A stretch of DNA of 64,000 bases, from the NCBI GenBank assembly GCA_029168955.1, contig JAPDOI010000882.1:124001-188000 (forward strand). The letters run 5' to 3'. The position numbers and the translations under genes were made by a program. Below are positions 23,403 to 35,225 of the stretch, piece after piece; within the stretch, counting starts at the first letter, position 1, and every line of letters begins with the position of its first letter. The notes beneath the pieces are model-generated. The model saw only the letters and a program-made list of their open reading frames with translations, made no database searches and was not told where the DNA came from. The DNA is from Aplectana chamaeleonis (taxonomy: Eukaryota; Nematoda; Chromadorea; Rhabditida; Cosmocercidae).

Positions 23403-24263
23403 TCATTTATAGCAGGTCGCTTCGACTAGTCGCGGCACTGCCAACAGTTACAAAACCCGTCGCGTCAACAGATCTTGCACTGAGTCGCGACGGTTTGGAA
23501 CGGTTTGCAGTTTCAGTCGCGATCGCCGAGCGATTGGGGTATTTCATTGGCAGTCGGAGCGACCTGCTCGATTTTGTTAGGTAGCTTCGACCAGTCGCGT
23601 CGCTTCCATGGTGGAAGCGTGTCGTCTAGTCGAAGCGACTAGTCCGCAATCTTTCGTCACAACCTTGCATATGTGGCGCAAAATTGCAGACGTCACAGTT
23701 CACTCGCATAAGGCCATTGTAATACCACACGACCTTTCTAGCCAGCGACCGCGACAGGTGCTGCAAACTGTTCTTGCCACAGCATTTTCTACTGTGTTGG
23801 TCTGGTCCCGACACGATTTGTAACACTTGACCGCCCCAGTCGCGGTCGCAAACTTTTGGTATAACAATGGCCTAAAACACGGCATGTAAAAGGGAAAAAC
23901 AAGTATTTATCATACATTTACTATGAGAGAGATGAGAAAATGTATTGAGGATACCGAAAAATTACATTTCATGCCGGCTTCGAGCAACTAGGAAAATTTG
24001 TTTTATGTGGCTTCTTTTATCTGGAAGGTAAGGGCTAAAATGTCAAATAATAAGTAGGAATGCCGGCAAAAAAAGCTTCTTTTCGTTCCCATGGCTTGGT
24101 CCGCAATTTTCCGTCTATTTCACTCGAATTTACGTCCGCCCGAGCGTTTTGAAATCGCTAGACAAAAAGATTTCAAGTCGCGGCACGGAGCGATTTCAGA
24201 TCGCGACAGTATTGTTGGTCGCCTCGACTTCAAGTCGAAGCGACCAGCTATGAATGAGCCTTG
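23403..24263. mobile_element. terminal-inverted-repeat element with GGTCGCTTCGACT motifs
   Basis: CTCATTTATAGCAGGTCGCT at the left is mirrored by AGCGACCAGCTATGAATGAG at the right. The interior carries many GTCGCTTCGACT/AGTCGCG variants on both strands. The hAT-like element 21631-23394 inserted right at its left terminus, so the first few bases of this element form part of that target duplication. No ORF of note. Confidence 0.65.
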
Positions 24264-24693
24264 AGATGAGACACCTTTCATACCGGCTGTGCATGTGGTA
24301 AACACATTAGGACGTGATTCGCTTCACCATGTTTTTTTTTTCATTTCTGCCACTGCAAACAATCACCGCCGCGGAATCGATGGGTACGGAATGAGCTACA
24401 CCAACTCGTTTGAAAACATGCTGTCGCCAGCTTATCTGTTAGAAAAAACCTTCCCCTTACTCTGTAGTGAGGGGACGGTTGGGGGCTATAGCAGTCTACC
24501 ATAAAAGGTAGTCTTCATTATTAATAGTTGAGTACCGTCGCTCCGAAGCTCGAGATGGTCCTACCACAACGCCGATCGAGAATCAACCCGGTTTTTGAAG
24601 CTTTAATTTCACAAAATCTCAGATCTTTGCATGCTTATCTCTAGCTTCTCCCAGTTTTCACATAAAGTAGACGATCATTTAGTGCGTATTGAC
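24264..24693. other. no recognised gene
   Basis: Intervening sequence with no identified ORF, RNA or repeat. It ends in the left copy of the GTATTGAC target duplication. Confidence 0.4.
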
Positions 24694-25140
24694 TAGAGTG
24701 AGGACCGAATATTCGAGTTCGAATAAATATTCGAATTTTTCGAACGAATTTTTATTCGAACATTCGAATATTCGAAAAGTGTGAATATTCGAATATCATT
24801 CGAGTTCGACTATTCGCAAAAGGTGAATATTCGAACATTATTCAAATTTTATTATTCGCAGAGGTGAATATTCGAACGTTATTCGAATTTGAATACCCGA
24901 GCTGATTTAACAAAAAATATGAAAATCAGCTCTAATGTATGAAGGATTCGACATACCTTTCAAGACTGAATTCATTTTTTTCAGTACTCCATTGTTCCAA
25001 TTTTCCGAACGCAAGAGCTAAATTTTTCCCCACACCGTCTGATGAGGCTACTAGGGCGGTCCCAACAAGGGGAAGCCACATGGCAATCAAACTTGGCCAC
25101 GCCCATTTTTTCATGCCGCCGCGCAATGAGAACACCAACC

Positions 25141-25712
25141 ATAGCTTCGTTGGGTGGAGCCATGTACTCCACCAACCTTCACCCCTGGGCAGGTGAAGTG
25201 AGGAACCTTCACCATTGGGAGAACCGGTGACAACCAGTGAAATTCCCCGAAAAAGAATGAAAGTGACCCAACACTCATGCAAGTCATTTCCAAGATTGGG
25301 TGGGTGTCACTGCCGGTTTTTCGTCCATAACTTTTTTGTGCTTGGAGATAGACCTTTGGTGAAGGTTGTTTCCGAAATCTCGATGGAATTCTGGGTCTAC
25401 TAGTGTTTCCAGTTCGGAAAAATATTTTCACGATCCTTCAGCCTAATTCAGTTTACGAAACACCGGTTTTTCGCCTATAACTCTTTGACCGCTGAAGATA
25501 GGGTTTGGTTGTTATTCTGCGTCGAATGATGTATCGGTTTCCTAATTTTGCTTGCTCCATAAGCCAGCCAGGTCGGTGCAGCCGAGCCCCGTTGTTGGCT
25601 CCAGCAGAACTCTGCGCCTCCCATTCAAACCATGGAAGCGAAAGCATACTATGGAGATAACTATGGAGCTTGGCTCCACCAATCTGGCTGGCCTATGGGG
25701 CAAGCAAAGTTA
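25141..25712 (+). repeat. dispersed repeat, copy 1 (second copy at 42895-43430)
   Basis: CTTCGTTGGGTGGAGCCATG through GGTCGGTGCAGCCGAGCCCC and TGGGGCAAGCAAAGTTA is shared almost base for base with 42895-43430. A shorter related tail (GAGCTCGGCTCCACCGACCT) is at 6785-6830. No protein resemblance. Confidence 0.8.
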
Positions 25713-25924
25713 AATAGGCTGCTCGAATAAGCTCCTTAGGCTAAATTAGAGCAAAAAAGTTGATGTAGCATTCTTTGCGTTGTAGACCGTACAGGTTTAA
25801 AGATGAGTCGTGCCTTAATAATTTCAATTGTAGGTGGAAATAAAGCTTTAGAAGAAGAATTCAACTTGTTACTGCTGCTCACTTCGTAGCTGCGCAATAT
25901 TGCTATGGATGCTTAAATTATTCG

Positions 25925-27100
25925 TCATTCGAATATTCGAATTTCGAATATTCGTTCGTTCGAAATAAAGAATGAACGAATTTATTCGAAATTCGTTCGT
26001 TCGAAATAAAAAATGAACGAATTTATTCGAAATTCGTTCGTTCGGAATAAAAAATGAACGAATTTATTCGAAATTCGTTCGTTCGAAATAAAAAATGAAC
26101 GAATTTATTCGAAATTCGTTCGTTCGGAATGAAAAATGAACGAATTTATCCGAAATTCGTTCGTTCGGAATAAAATGAACGAATTTATTCGAAATTCGTT
26201 CGTTCGGAATAAAAATGAACGAATTTATTCGAAATTCGTTCGTTCGGAATAAAATGAACGAATTTATTCGAAATTCGTTCGTTCGAATAAAAAAATGAAC
26301 GAATTTATTCGAAATTCGTTCGTTCGGAATAAAAATGAACGAATTTATTCGAAATTCGTTCGTTCGGAATGAAAAAAGAACGAATTTATTCGAATTTTGT
26401 TCGTTCGAAACAAAAAATGAACGAATTTATTCGAAATTCGTTCGTTCAAAATAAGAAATGAACGAATTTATTCGAAATTCGTTCGTTCGGAATAAAATGA
26501 ACGAATTTATTCGAAATTCGTTCGTTCGAAATAAGAAAAGAATGATTTTATTCGAAATTCGTTCGTTCGAAATAAAAAATGAACGAATTTATTCGAAATT
26601 CGTTCGTTCGAATTAAAAAAATGAACGAATTTATTCGAAATTCGTTCGTTCGAAATGAAAAATGAACGAATTTATTCGAAATTCGTTCGTTTGGAATAAA
26701 AATGAACGAATTTATTCGAAATTCGTTCGTTCGAATTAAAAAAATGAACGAATTTATTCGAAATTCGTTCGTTCGGAATAAAATGAACGAATTTATTCGA
26801 AATTCGTTCGTTCGAATAAAAAATGAACGAATTTATTCGAAATTCGTTCGTTCGGAATAAAAAATGAACGAATTTATTCGAAATTCGTTCGTTCGGAATA
26901 AAAAATGAACGAATTTATTCGAAATTCGTTCGTTCGGATTAAAAAATGAACGAATTTATTCGAAATTCGTTCGTTCGGAATAAAAAATGAACGAATTTAT
27001 TCGAAATTCATTCGTTCGGAATTAAAAATGAACGAATTTATTCGAAATTCGTTCGTTCGGAATAAGAAATGAACGAATTTATTCGAAATTCGTTCGTTCG
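25925..27100. repeat. ~40-bp satellite array GAACGAATTTATTCGAAATTCGTTCGTTCG
   Basis: Roughly 29 head-to-tail copies of a 38-42 bp unit: AATGAACGAATTTATTCGA followed by AATTCGTTCGTTCGGAATAA. Each unit is itself an imperfect inverted repeat (GAACGAATTT / AAATTCGTTC) with an A-rich spacer of variable length. It forms the right subterminal arm of the hAT-like element 24694-27127. Confidence 0.95.
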
Positions 27101-27135
27101 GTCTCTTTTTAAAAAGTCCTCACTCTAGTATTGAC

Positions 27136-29180
27136 TGTTCCCCCCGACGGGGGGAGGTATGCACACGGCCCCAGAAGTCATCGGTGGAAATGCGTACATA
27201 CTTGCTTTCTATACACTATGTCAATTCTTGCGGCGCGGTCGGTCGCACAACTCCCGCGGCGGAAGTATAGACGATGCCCCTCCCTACTTCTGGTACTTGG
27301 TGGTTCTCTCAAACGCGGTACGCTGTAAAATGGGTAGATTTAGACTCACCCATAGTCTCGTATATCAATTTATTCTAATCATCTCAAATGTGATACATAG
27401 TTATGCAATATAACAACTCGTGGCAGTGAAAGCAAAGCTGTTCAATGGCAATAAAAATGGAAATGGCAAGTTCAATGGTGAATGGGCAGACTAGCATGAC
27501 AATGCACCGCTTGCAGTGATCTAGTTGGGACTGGACCTTAAATATGACCTAAACCTAACATCGGCTATGAATATCTTTACACAAATGCGGTAACGTGTGG
27601 GCAAGTGTGGGCTCGGATATATGTGTCGCTACGTCTACAAACTTTTGTATTGGAAGAGAATCTCTCTACCTGAGAATGTACACATTGCCGATTTATGTCA
27701 GAGTGCACCAGCAATCAACCAGTACATGGTCGAGGCAGATTGCGGTAGCCGCCTTACTCTGCCCACCCTTACAACGTCATAATAAGAAGCGTAACCGCAA
27801 TGAACATCAGCCGCAGACTTGTTGCCAATGCCCTTCGACATAATTCGAACATACAGTGCGTCCCATTGCTCCTGACATCGCTGCGGATCAGTCTGTTGAC
27901 AGCGCACCCATTATGTGAGTAGCATTTCACGCGGCTGGCGCGCTGGCTGCTGAGGGTCCGCAGCGAGATCAGCAGCAGTGGGACACACTGTACATTTTAA
28001 TGTAAACCAGAAAAGAATCTTGCTCCAATAGACGGAAAGGCAAGTGGATCAGCTTGTATCGCTGTTGACCAGTGCAAGTGTACTCTCCTCACTTCGTAGC
28101 AGAACTGACATTTTCGTTTCGAATTGGCGCGAGTATAAAATGTGCTTATTTCCCTCTTAAAGATGTGCATAGCCGCAGTGAACAGCGCTAGCCGCAATCC
28201 ATGTATGTAGAACGTCAAGGAACCACAGGGTGAAGCTTGTGTCCATCTAGTGTCCCAAACAACATACTAGCTGATCGCGCCTGATCGTCGAAATCTAGAG
28301 GAGTTTATGGCAGACGCAAGAAGATGCACCCGCTTCAGATTGTGTTTCATACGTACTGTCGTTATTTGGATTCCGCTCCGCAATAGCAGCAAGTCGCTGT
28401 TGCAGCACACAGCCCGATGATAATCGTGCTAGGACCACCTTTTTCCCTTTTTCCCAGCGCGACTATAATCATGCTGTGCGCTGTAATAGCGACTGTCCAC
28501 AACTGCGGAGCGGGATTTCATTCCGATAAGGACAGTGCAGTCTTGCCCTTCCGCCTATTCGTGGCGTGGATTCTCTTCTTTGCCCGTGTAATGATATAAA
28601 TGCTGAATATCATTTGTGCACATGATCATGGGTTAGAGCATTGCTGGACCTCCAAGAAGCGTTGGATGATACGGAATGAATTTCTCGTCTATGGTCTGCA
28701 TTTTCTTCTTCTCTCCTTGGCAGCAATGAAGGATTGGGAATTCTTGGAATAACTGCTCCCTAAAAAAAGAAGTTTCTCACGCTAGTAATTGCGAACCTAT
28801 TCCATGCATACCGAACCTATTCCATGCATACAATTGCATAGCTTCTTCGATAGCTTTCTGCGTACATAAGCGTAGTAATGGGTAATATCGGGGTACGGTG
28901 ACGTGCAGGCTCTACTTTTCAAAATATTTTTCGAGCTTTCTGATGCTCCTTTTATTTGACTTTTTAACGCTTCTCATTCACTACACTCTCGTTGTACTTT
29001 GGTAAGACGTGGCGTTATAGGTAACGTAATCCACTGCGATCGAAATTATGCGGCACGCCTAGTTTTTCATGATACCAGGTTTTATGGAAAAGCTTGACTT
29101 TTTTCGTCAACACCATTGTAATCGGCACACAAAATAACGTCGGGGACATTCTTTATGCTTCATTATAGCTTCTGTAGTTT
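27136..29180. other. no recognised gene; one 20-bp tandem duplication
   Basis: Short ORFs without recognisable families. The 20-bp unit CGAACCTATTCCATGCATAC is directly duplicated at about 28792-28831. No RNA gene or TIR pair was found. Confidence 0.4.
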
Positions 29181-29184
29181 TTAA

Positions 29185-29623
29185 AGGCAGTGTTCATGAC
29201 AAGTTTCACTTCCGATATCTCCACGGTTTACGAAAGGTCTGGTGCCCTATATAGCAAGGCATGCTTGAAACGGACACGGTTTTGAGCCGAAATGAGCCCT
29301 ACCTTGTTTACGTTTATTTTTTAGCGTGGAGGAATTGACCGCTAGAAGGATGATACCTATCATTGCAATGAAGCGATCAGCTCACTTATCAGCACTTCCT
29401 TGACTTGATTATTCCTGTAATCTGAGTGTTCATTTGTGAACATCGAGGGGGCGGAACTGGGGCACGGGGCGGTTCTGGAACACCAAAACGCTTGTTTGCA
29501 GCCGCTATTTTGCAGCTCCTGGCTCGTTTTCTACCGTTCTTTCGACACTGGGAGCCTAGGATCCTTCTCGCCTATCATTTCACTTTGAAAAGTCGACGAG
29601 GATGATCATCGTGAACGCTGCCT
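29185..29623. mobile_element. TTAA MITE with AGGCAGTGTTCATGA termini
   Basis: AGGCAGTGTTCATGAC after TTAA (29181-29184) mirrors ...ATCGTGAACGCTGCCT before TTAG (29624-29627). 439 bp, no coding sequence. Confidence 0.75.
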
Positions 29624-30279
29624 TTAGAGTAGTATTTTATTGTATCATTGTTATCTGTACGTTTACGACATGCTTATCAAATCATCGCTGTCAAAGCATA
29701 CTTCTAGTGATTGATTGGTCCTCCGAGGCTTCTTATCACATGGATTATCCGGTTTGGCATGATTTCCACCAGATTTTTCAGTGAACAACGCAGGACAATC
29801 CGACTCTAGATATAGGAGCATCATTAATTTACCCGCTGCTTCGTTGCGAGATACCCGCGTGATATATGTACATAGTTGGCTACGACACTAAGAAATACCA
29901 AGAGTACTCCATAGCGGGATTGAATGATCTTCAGCTGACCGTGCCTAGTGTGACTATCTGGATGTCAACTAAAAGATACACAAAGATGGTAAGAGAAGCT
30001 AAGAAGAAAGCCGCAACGCCTACGGGTGCTGAGGGTACTGCCCGGATCCAGTTTCCTCAAGCAAAAACGGCCGCTAATTGACATGAGGTAGCAACAGCCT
30101 GAAAGTCTGTTTTTCAGCAATTTGAGCTGGTCAGACTATGATCTTACACCAATAGCAACTCAGACTCTGGTTGTGATGCTCGGAAGAGCTACCGTAGAGG
30201 TTGAAGATAAGATCCAGTCCACAACATTCGCAGAAACTCCAAAGGTGAATCTCCCATGACCTTGGGATAGGCGATTCAA
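29624..30279. other. spacer with a 71-codon ORF of unknown nature
   Basis: The ORF 29866-30081 (+) has a lysine-rich middle (KMVREAKKKAA) but no family resemblance and no clear splice context. I do not call it a gene. Confidence 0.3.
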
Positions 30280-30718
30280 AGGCAGGGTTTGCGATAAAAA
30301 CGGTTGTTGTACTATTCTCATGAGAAGGCAGATCTGGCTAACACAAATGTGAAAATAAGTGAAAAGTTGTAGTAAAAACGCTCAGAACAAGTTAATGCTT
30401 GGTGGCCGCCTGCCCCAAATTATCGAGATTTCTATAAATGTCTGTTTTGTCAACTTTTATTTTGCTTCTAAAGTAAATTCTAAGCAGTTCTGAAGGCTAC
30501 CTACTACTTTAACAGCAAAATAAAGGGCGGATAAATATGCATGAATGAGAATCTCGTTAATTAGAGGGCGTTCGACACCTGTAATTAGCCGTTATACCTT
30601 GTTTTGAGCGTTTTTCCCGCAAATTTCCGTTTTTTTCACTTGTTTTTACTTTTGTGATGACCAAACCTACATTCTCATCAAGAGAGCTGAGGCATTGTTT
30701 TTATCGCGAACCCTGCCT
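30280..30718. mobile_element. MITE with AGGCAGGG termini at a TCAA target
   Basis: AGGCAGGGTTTGCGATAAAA mirrors TTTTTATCGCGAACCCTGCCT. Flanks are TCAA (30276-30279) and TCAA (30719-30722), a variant of the TTAA used by its relatives. Confidence 0.75.
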
Positions 30719-30839
30719 TCAAATTGGCTTTCTTCAGGTGAAAGATGACTCACCTTGAATACCATGACATACTGGCCACATCATTTCAGCCAGTTTACGC
30801 GTTTGAGAAGGGCTTCAGTGCACTTTTTGAAAAGGAGGC

Positions 30840-31130
30840 ACGAATATTGGTGCGAGCAGGTCGACGATGAATCTCTTTGCGCAGCGCGATGTATTACTTC
30901 TGGAGTGGACCGCCTGAAGCCTGGACCTCAATCCATGTAGAGCCATTGAGGGATTTTAATTCGCCGTGTGTAGGTCAATCGGCGACAGTTTCAGTCGATC
31001 GCTCAGCTCTAGCAAGCCGTCGCTTCTGCCTGGAGCGGAATCAATCCTCAGACATTCAAAACCATGCCAAACTGGGTACGCGAAGTGGTAAGAGGCCGCG
31101 AAGGACCAATCAACCACTGAAATTGAGATT
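30840..31130 (+). pseudogene. degenerate Tc1-like transposase C-terminus
   Basis: Two frames give fragments of a Tc1 end: LDLNP near 30915 (counterpart of SPDLNPIE) and, further on, AVASAWSGINPQTFKTMPN followed by WVREVV, like the A..AW..IP...I..M...V.AVV tail of Tc1 transposases. Frameshifts and stops abound and the catalytic Glu is not found. The evidence is modest. Confidence 0.4.
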
Positions 31131-32001
31131 TGACAGAGTTAGTTCAATAAGAACGCAAACAGAGATGTCGTATAATTATGATACAGAGTAAAGAACAAGA
31201 AAAGTATTTTTAGAAACTTGCGAAAGCTGTAAAAAACCAAAAAGAATGTTTCCGAGGTAATTTTTGCGCTAATCACAATGATGTTAGCGGGAAAAGTCCA
31301 TCTCTTTCGAAACAATTTGGTATTACGAGGAGATAGGGATGTCGTATAGTTATGATACGTAGTGTACAAATGCCACATTTTCACAGGGATCTTCCCTGCT
31401 TTGAAGGAGCACCGCCAAAGAACATTCTCTGGATGGAAAAGCGGTGGGCAAGAAAGGGTCACGCTCACCTCAGGCTAGGACTGCAAAGCGTGTAGACAAA
31501 TAGTCGGAGCAGACTGTTGACTGCAACTAGAATGCTGACAACGTCACTGGCTAAGGTGTAGAAGCGTGTACTGAAAAATCATAGATGTAAATGAATTGAA
31601 AAATTTTCGTAATGTTTTCTCATACACATCTGAATCAGACCTGCTGCCGTCTTCATTGAACAGTAGGGAATTCTGCGGAAAAACGTTCTCCATGACGGAG
31701 ATGAAGAGCGAGAGAGACGAGCAGCAGAGGTAAGTCGTTGTTATCGAGACCATAGTCCACGTCGCGTAACGAACTTCGTCGCGACGTTTCCTTGACGAAT
31801 TCATCGACTCTGAAAACAATGTTTACAATGTGGGAAAAAATTCATATAAGATTTTTGTGGTCGATGTTCATTGGTTTCTCGGCCAGGTTTTGCCCAAAAA
31901 ATGATCAAATTTTTACTAGGCATAGAACATCACATACTGCTCCTACACATATGGTTTCCGTAATCGATTTAGTTACGCATGGATCAGGCGACAATCCGTG
32001 C
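31131..32001. other. no recognised gene
   Basis: GATGTCGTATAATTATGATAC at 31164 recurs with one change at 31337, suggesting a broken repeat. ORFs are short and unassigned. Confidence 0.35.
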
Positions 32002-32329
32002 GGTGTTGACACAAAAAGTTTTTTAGCAGCCGGGATTCTGTGTTACCGTAACCACATTCGCCGTGGAGCGCGTTATGATATCATCGAGCGCCAGCGTCAC
32101 ACCTAAGTGGTATTTTAGACTGAGATCAGCCACGGGGAGTGGTTTTGTTTTGAAACTGAGGGTATTTATCATCTACATTGTATTCTTAGGTATTTAGAGC
32201 GCATTACAGTGTTTTCCTTGCTTGTATCCCTTCACTTAAAAAGTTTCTCTTATTATTTCTATCTGAATCGTTCCATTTCTTGAATCCACGGTTCAACATC
32301 ACAATTTTCACATCAGTCGAGGTCTTTAT

Positions 32330-32743
32330 ATGTCTCGCTCAGACGGGGAATTCGATCGCAACTTCACTCCTTCGGTACACTATTCAATGACCAGTATTTG
32401 CTTATTTAGAGAGATGGCCGAATGCTTCCTTTGCGGTCTGGAAGTGAAGAGGCTATACGACCATTTATTCAGTAAGCACGGATACATTAAAAGTGAGGTG
32501 CAGAAATTGAAAGAAAGCAGAGCTTGTATTCGAAGGAGAGGCGAAGCTAATCCTACCGACGTGTTTCGATGTAATGGCTGCCAGCGAGAATTTTCCTTGA
32601 GGAATTCACACATACGACATGAAAGACTGCTAGAGGAGTACGCCCCAGAACGTGTTGAAGTTTGCGGATTCTCTTTCCGCGAAAGCCCCGCCGATAATAG
32701 CACAATAATCTACTGGCTGGAGTGCTCTAATTGTGATGTTTGA
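32330..32743 (+). CDS. C2H2-like zinc-finger protein carried by the MULE-like element
   Basis: 137 codons with no in-frame stop. Zinc-binding pairs are spaced as C-x2-C-x9-H-x4-H (CFLCGLEVKRLYDHLFSKH) and C-x2-C-x9-H-x2-H (CNGCQREFSLRNSHIRH), and a third CSNC pair lies at the C-terminus. The linker is charged. The start could be M1 or the later Met before AECFLCG (32414). It begins about 85 bp inside the left TIR. The stop TGA is embedded in GTTTGAGC; GTTTG is the donor used by two cyclophilin introns, so the ORF may be a first exon. Beyond the stop the same frame continues with more Cys and His (HMDHC, CSVC) to 32824. No relative is recognised. It could be a nucleic-acid-binding host gene fragment or an element-encoded protein. 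Confidence 0.6.
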   Translation: MSRSDGEFDRNFTPSVHYSMTSICLFREMAECFLCGLEVKRLYDHLFSKHGYIKSEVQKLKESRACIRRRGEANPTDVFRCNGCQREFSLRNSHIRHERLLEEYAPERVEVCGFSFRESPADNSTIIYWLECSNCDV

Positions 32744-32857
32744 GCACATATGGATCATTGTGGGGAACTAGATGAATTATGTTCTGTATGTAAGATCGGT
32801 TTGTTGCAATATAGCGAAAGTTGACAGGTCTTTCGAATGATCTCCCAATAATAATGA

Positions 32858-32980
<123 letters not shown>

Positions 32981-33176
32981 TAGAATTTTCTTTTGTGTAT
33001 GACTGTTACCTCAAGTTGTGATGTCGATTGCTTTCCAATTTGCTCTGTTTCTCACAATATCTATGTGCTATATCTAGGTGCACCTTAATAAACACATATG
33101 GCTGATACCTTCTTTCATGTAAACGCAGTTGTTTTCAACATGTCAATGCTGCAGTGATTTTTTCCGCTACCTCTAG

Positions 33177-34361
33177 TGGTTGCGTCGGAACTCGTCCGGC
33201 CAGCGCCGTCCGATCTCGTCCGCGGCGCGATGTCCGAACCCGTCCGGCTGGCGTCCGATCTCGTCCGGCACGCGAATCGCCGAAATACATTGACATCAAG
33301 GGAAGGTGCTCGAGCACAGGATATGAACACTGACTTATCACTGGTAGATAATGTACCGGGAAATACCAGCTTTTGGGGAAGGCATTAGTAATTAAAGAGG
33401 ACTTCAAAATAGAACGTTTTTTTTTGTAATTTCACCTGGTTTAGTTAATGAATCTCACCGGTGCATGAAACTGGCAGAATGTTTTTGTTTGCAATACTGG
33501 ACTTCTAGTGGAATCTTATCTGGACACATACATACCTAAATAGTAGATGCGATGTTTTTATGACTGTCAACTCAAGGAAAAAATACCAACTCAATCAAAA
33601 CCGCTTCAAAATCAGTCAACCCCTCGATATTCTATACAATCGGTTTTGATAAATGAATTGAATTCAGTATCGAATGACACATAATTTCAAAAGGAAGAGT
33701 GCGGGAACCAGCGAGCTGCCTCGTAATGATCCTTCAGAAAACATAGAAAAACGAAAGGTAGGAATCTTCTGTAAGAACCACCATAAAAAAAGAAACCTCG
33801 GAGTCGTTGTATAAGCAGCCCATGTACCTAATATTAGAAAATAGAGCGCAATCACTTCATTACCAGGTTGTTCAATAAGTTTTGTCGTCGATGAGAGAGG
33901 GGGTTGCTGCTAGCCCGAAATTTTTCTGTTTTGTTGGTGTACTCTTCATATGAACGTAGATGAAGTTTCATTTAAATCTGTCAATTCATTCTTTGTTTAC
34001 AAGCCATTTAGTGTCGCCGTGTCACAATGGAAAAATTGAATATCGTGCAGTGATAAAATTCTTATTTTTGGAAGGTGTAGCGCCAAAAGAAATTCACGAA
34101 CGAATGTTAAAACTGTATAATGATTGTTCACCTACAATTAGAACAGTAGAAAGATGGGTTGCTGAATTTAAACGTGGTCGTACAAGCCTTTTTTTCATCA
34201 TTTCTCAAGTATTCACGGCGGTAACCCTCACAACACGGTCGGTAACTTGGAGAAGCCACCGATTGTAGCCTCAATTTTATCGAGGACTCCGGTGGACGAG
34301 TTTGGACGGCTCGCCGCGGACGAGATCGGACAGCGCCGCGCGGACGAGTTCCGACGTAATC
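33177..34361. mobile_element. hAT-like element, 8-bp TSD ACCTCTAG, inside the MULE-like element
   Basis: ACCTCTAG is exact at 33169-33176 and 34362-34369. Ends TGGTTGCGTCGGAACTCGTC and ...GACGAGTTCCGACGTAATC are inverted. Just inside each are GTCCGATCTCGTCCG repeats (33195-33275, 34285-34350). It contains a 5' mariner fragment. The open frames over the GC-rich arrays are repeat shadows. Confidence 0.88.
33863..34188 (+). mobile_element. mariner 5' fragment
   Basis: CCAGGTTGTTCAATAAGTTT after TA (33861-33862) starts a fragment nearly identical to the first ~330 bp of the mariner at 39313. The transposase start ATG at 34027 is present, but one A is missing from the following run, shifting frame. 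It then runs on in the helix-turn-helix region (APKEIHERMLKLYNDCSP, RTVERWVAEFKRGRTSL) and stops at unrelated sequence near 34188. Confidence 0.9.
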
Positions 34362-34575
34362 ACCTCTAGTCACTACTTTTCACTCTTCGTGACTGAAAAA
34401 GAACTGCATCATGACAGAGAAGTCGTACATAGCTACGTTTACTACGATTACCCCATTCACGACTGCATATCTCATCACAAGAACGTGCTTTCCGAATGTC
34501 GAGTTCTCACCACAATAAGGAATGCCCGGACATATGCTTGATCGGAATGTTCTCCTCTCTACATTTGCTTACAAG

Positions 34576-34723
34576 TTTCGTGGTTCGGGTGCAGCTGCGC
34601 TTTAACACCATATCTGAACCTTTGTTTGATAAAAAAGTTTGGTCTGCAATAGAAACCATGGCTGTGAGAGATTTTCAGCGAGCTCGTATTTCTAGTGCTG
34701 CGCGCATTCACATTTTTGGTAAG
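34576..34723 (+). other. possible captured exon in the MULE-like element
   Basis: An acceptor-like CTTACAAG ends at 34575 and a strong donor AAG|GTAAGA lies at 34723/34724. The 148-bp interval is open in one frame (SFVVRVQLRFNTISEPLF... SSAARIHIFGK). No family is recognised. It does not join in phase with the zinc-finger ORF without another exon. Speculative. Confidence 0.3.
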
Positions 34724-35225
34724 GTAAGAATCGTTTGAATTAGTCCGGTATCGTGCCTACCGTTACTGCTAAGCAATATCAATTTTTCATCTCAACATCC
34801 ACACCTGTCATTTATCTTGGGCCCAACAATCAGTTGCTGACGAGATGGACCCCTAGAAAAAAAGAAACGATGGGCCAGCAAGCAAATCGAAAGAACACAG
34901 CTTTTTAAGTGAAGGGATACAAGCAAGGAAAACACTGTAATGCGCTCTAAATACCTAAGAATACAATGTAGATGATAAATACCCTCAGTTTCAAAACAAA
35001 ACCACTCCCTGTGGCTGGTCTCAGTCTAAAATACCACTTAGGTGTGACGTTGGCGCTCGATGATATCATAACGCGCTCCACGGCGAATGGGGTTACGGTA
35101 ACACAGAATCCCGGCTGCTAAAAAACGTTTTGTGGTGTTGGCGGCGTCACTCACCAACGGGGTTTCGATTCGCGCGCGGCGATCTACCATCGCATCCCCG
35201 TTCATTCATCAGACTAAATTTGATT

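Larger units (their letters stand above)
24694..27127. mobile_element. hAT-like element with giant one-sided satellite, 8-bp TSD GTATTGAC
   Basis: TAGAGTGAGGAC and ...GTCCTCACTCTA are exact inverse ends. GTATTGAC is duplicated at 24686-24693 and 27128-27135. The left subterminal array (about 24710-24895) uses ATTCGAA/TATTCGAA words. The right one has expanded into about 1.2 kb of satellite. Between them lies the dispersed repeat at 25141-25712. No transposase recognised. Confidence 0.88.

Noticed and set aside
25925..27100. CRISPR-like array
   Set aside because: Regular ~40-bp repeats, but without unique spacers; the units are head-to-tail satellite copies inside a hAT-like element of a eukaryote.
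33115..33407. Arg/Ser-rich ORFs on both strands near 33.2 kb
   Set aside because: They are translations of GTCCGATCTCGTCC subterminal repeats of the hAT-like element.
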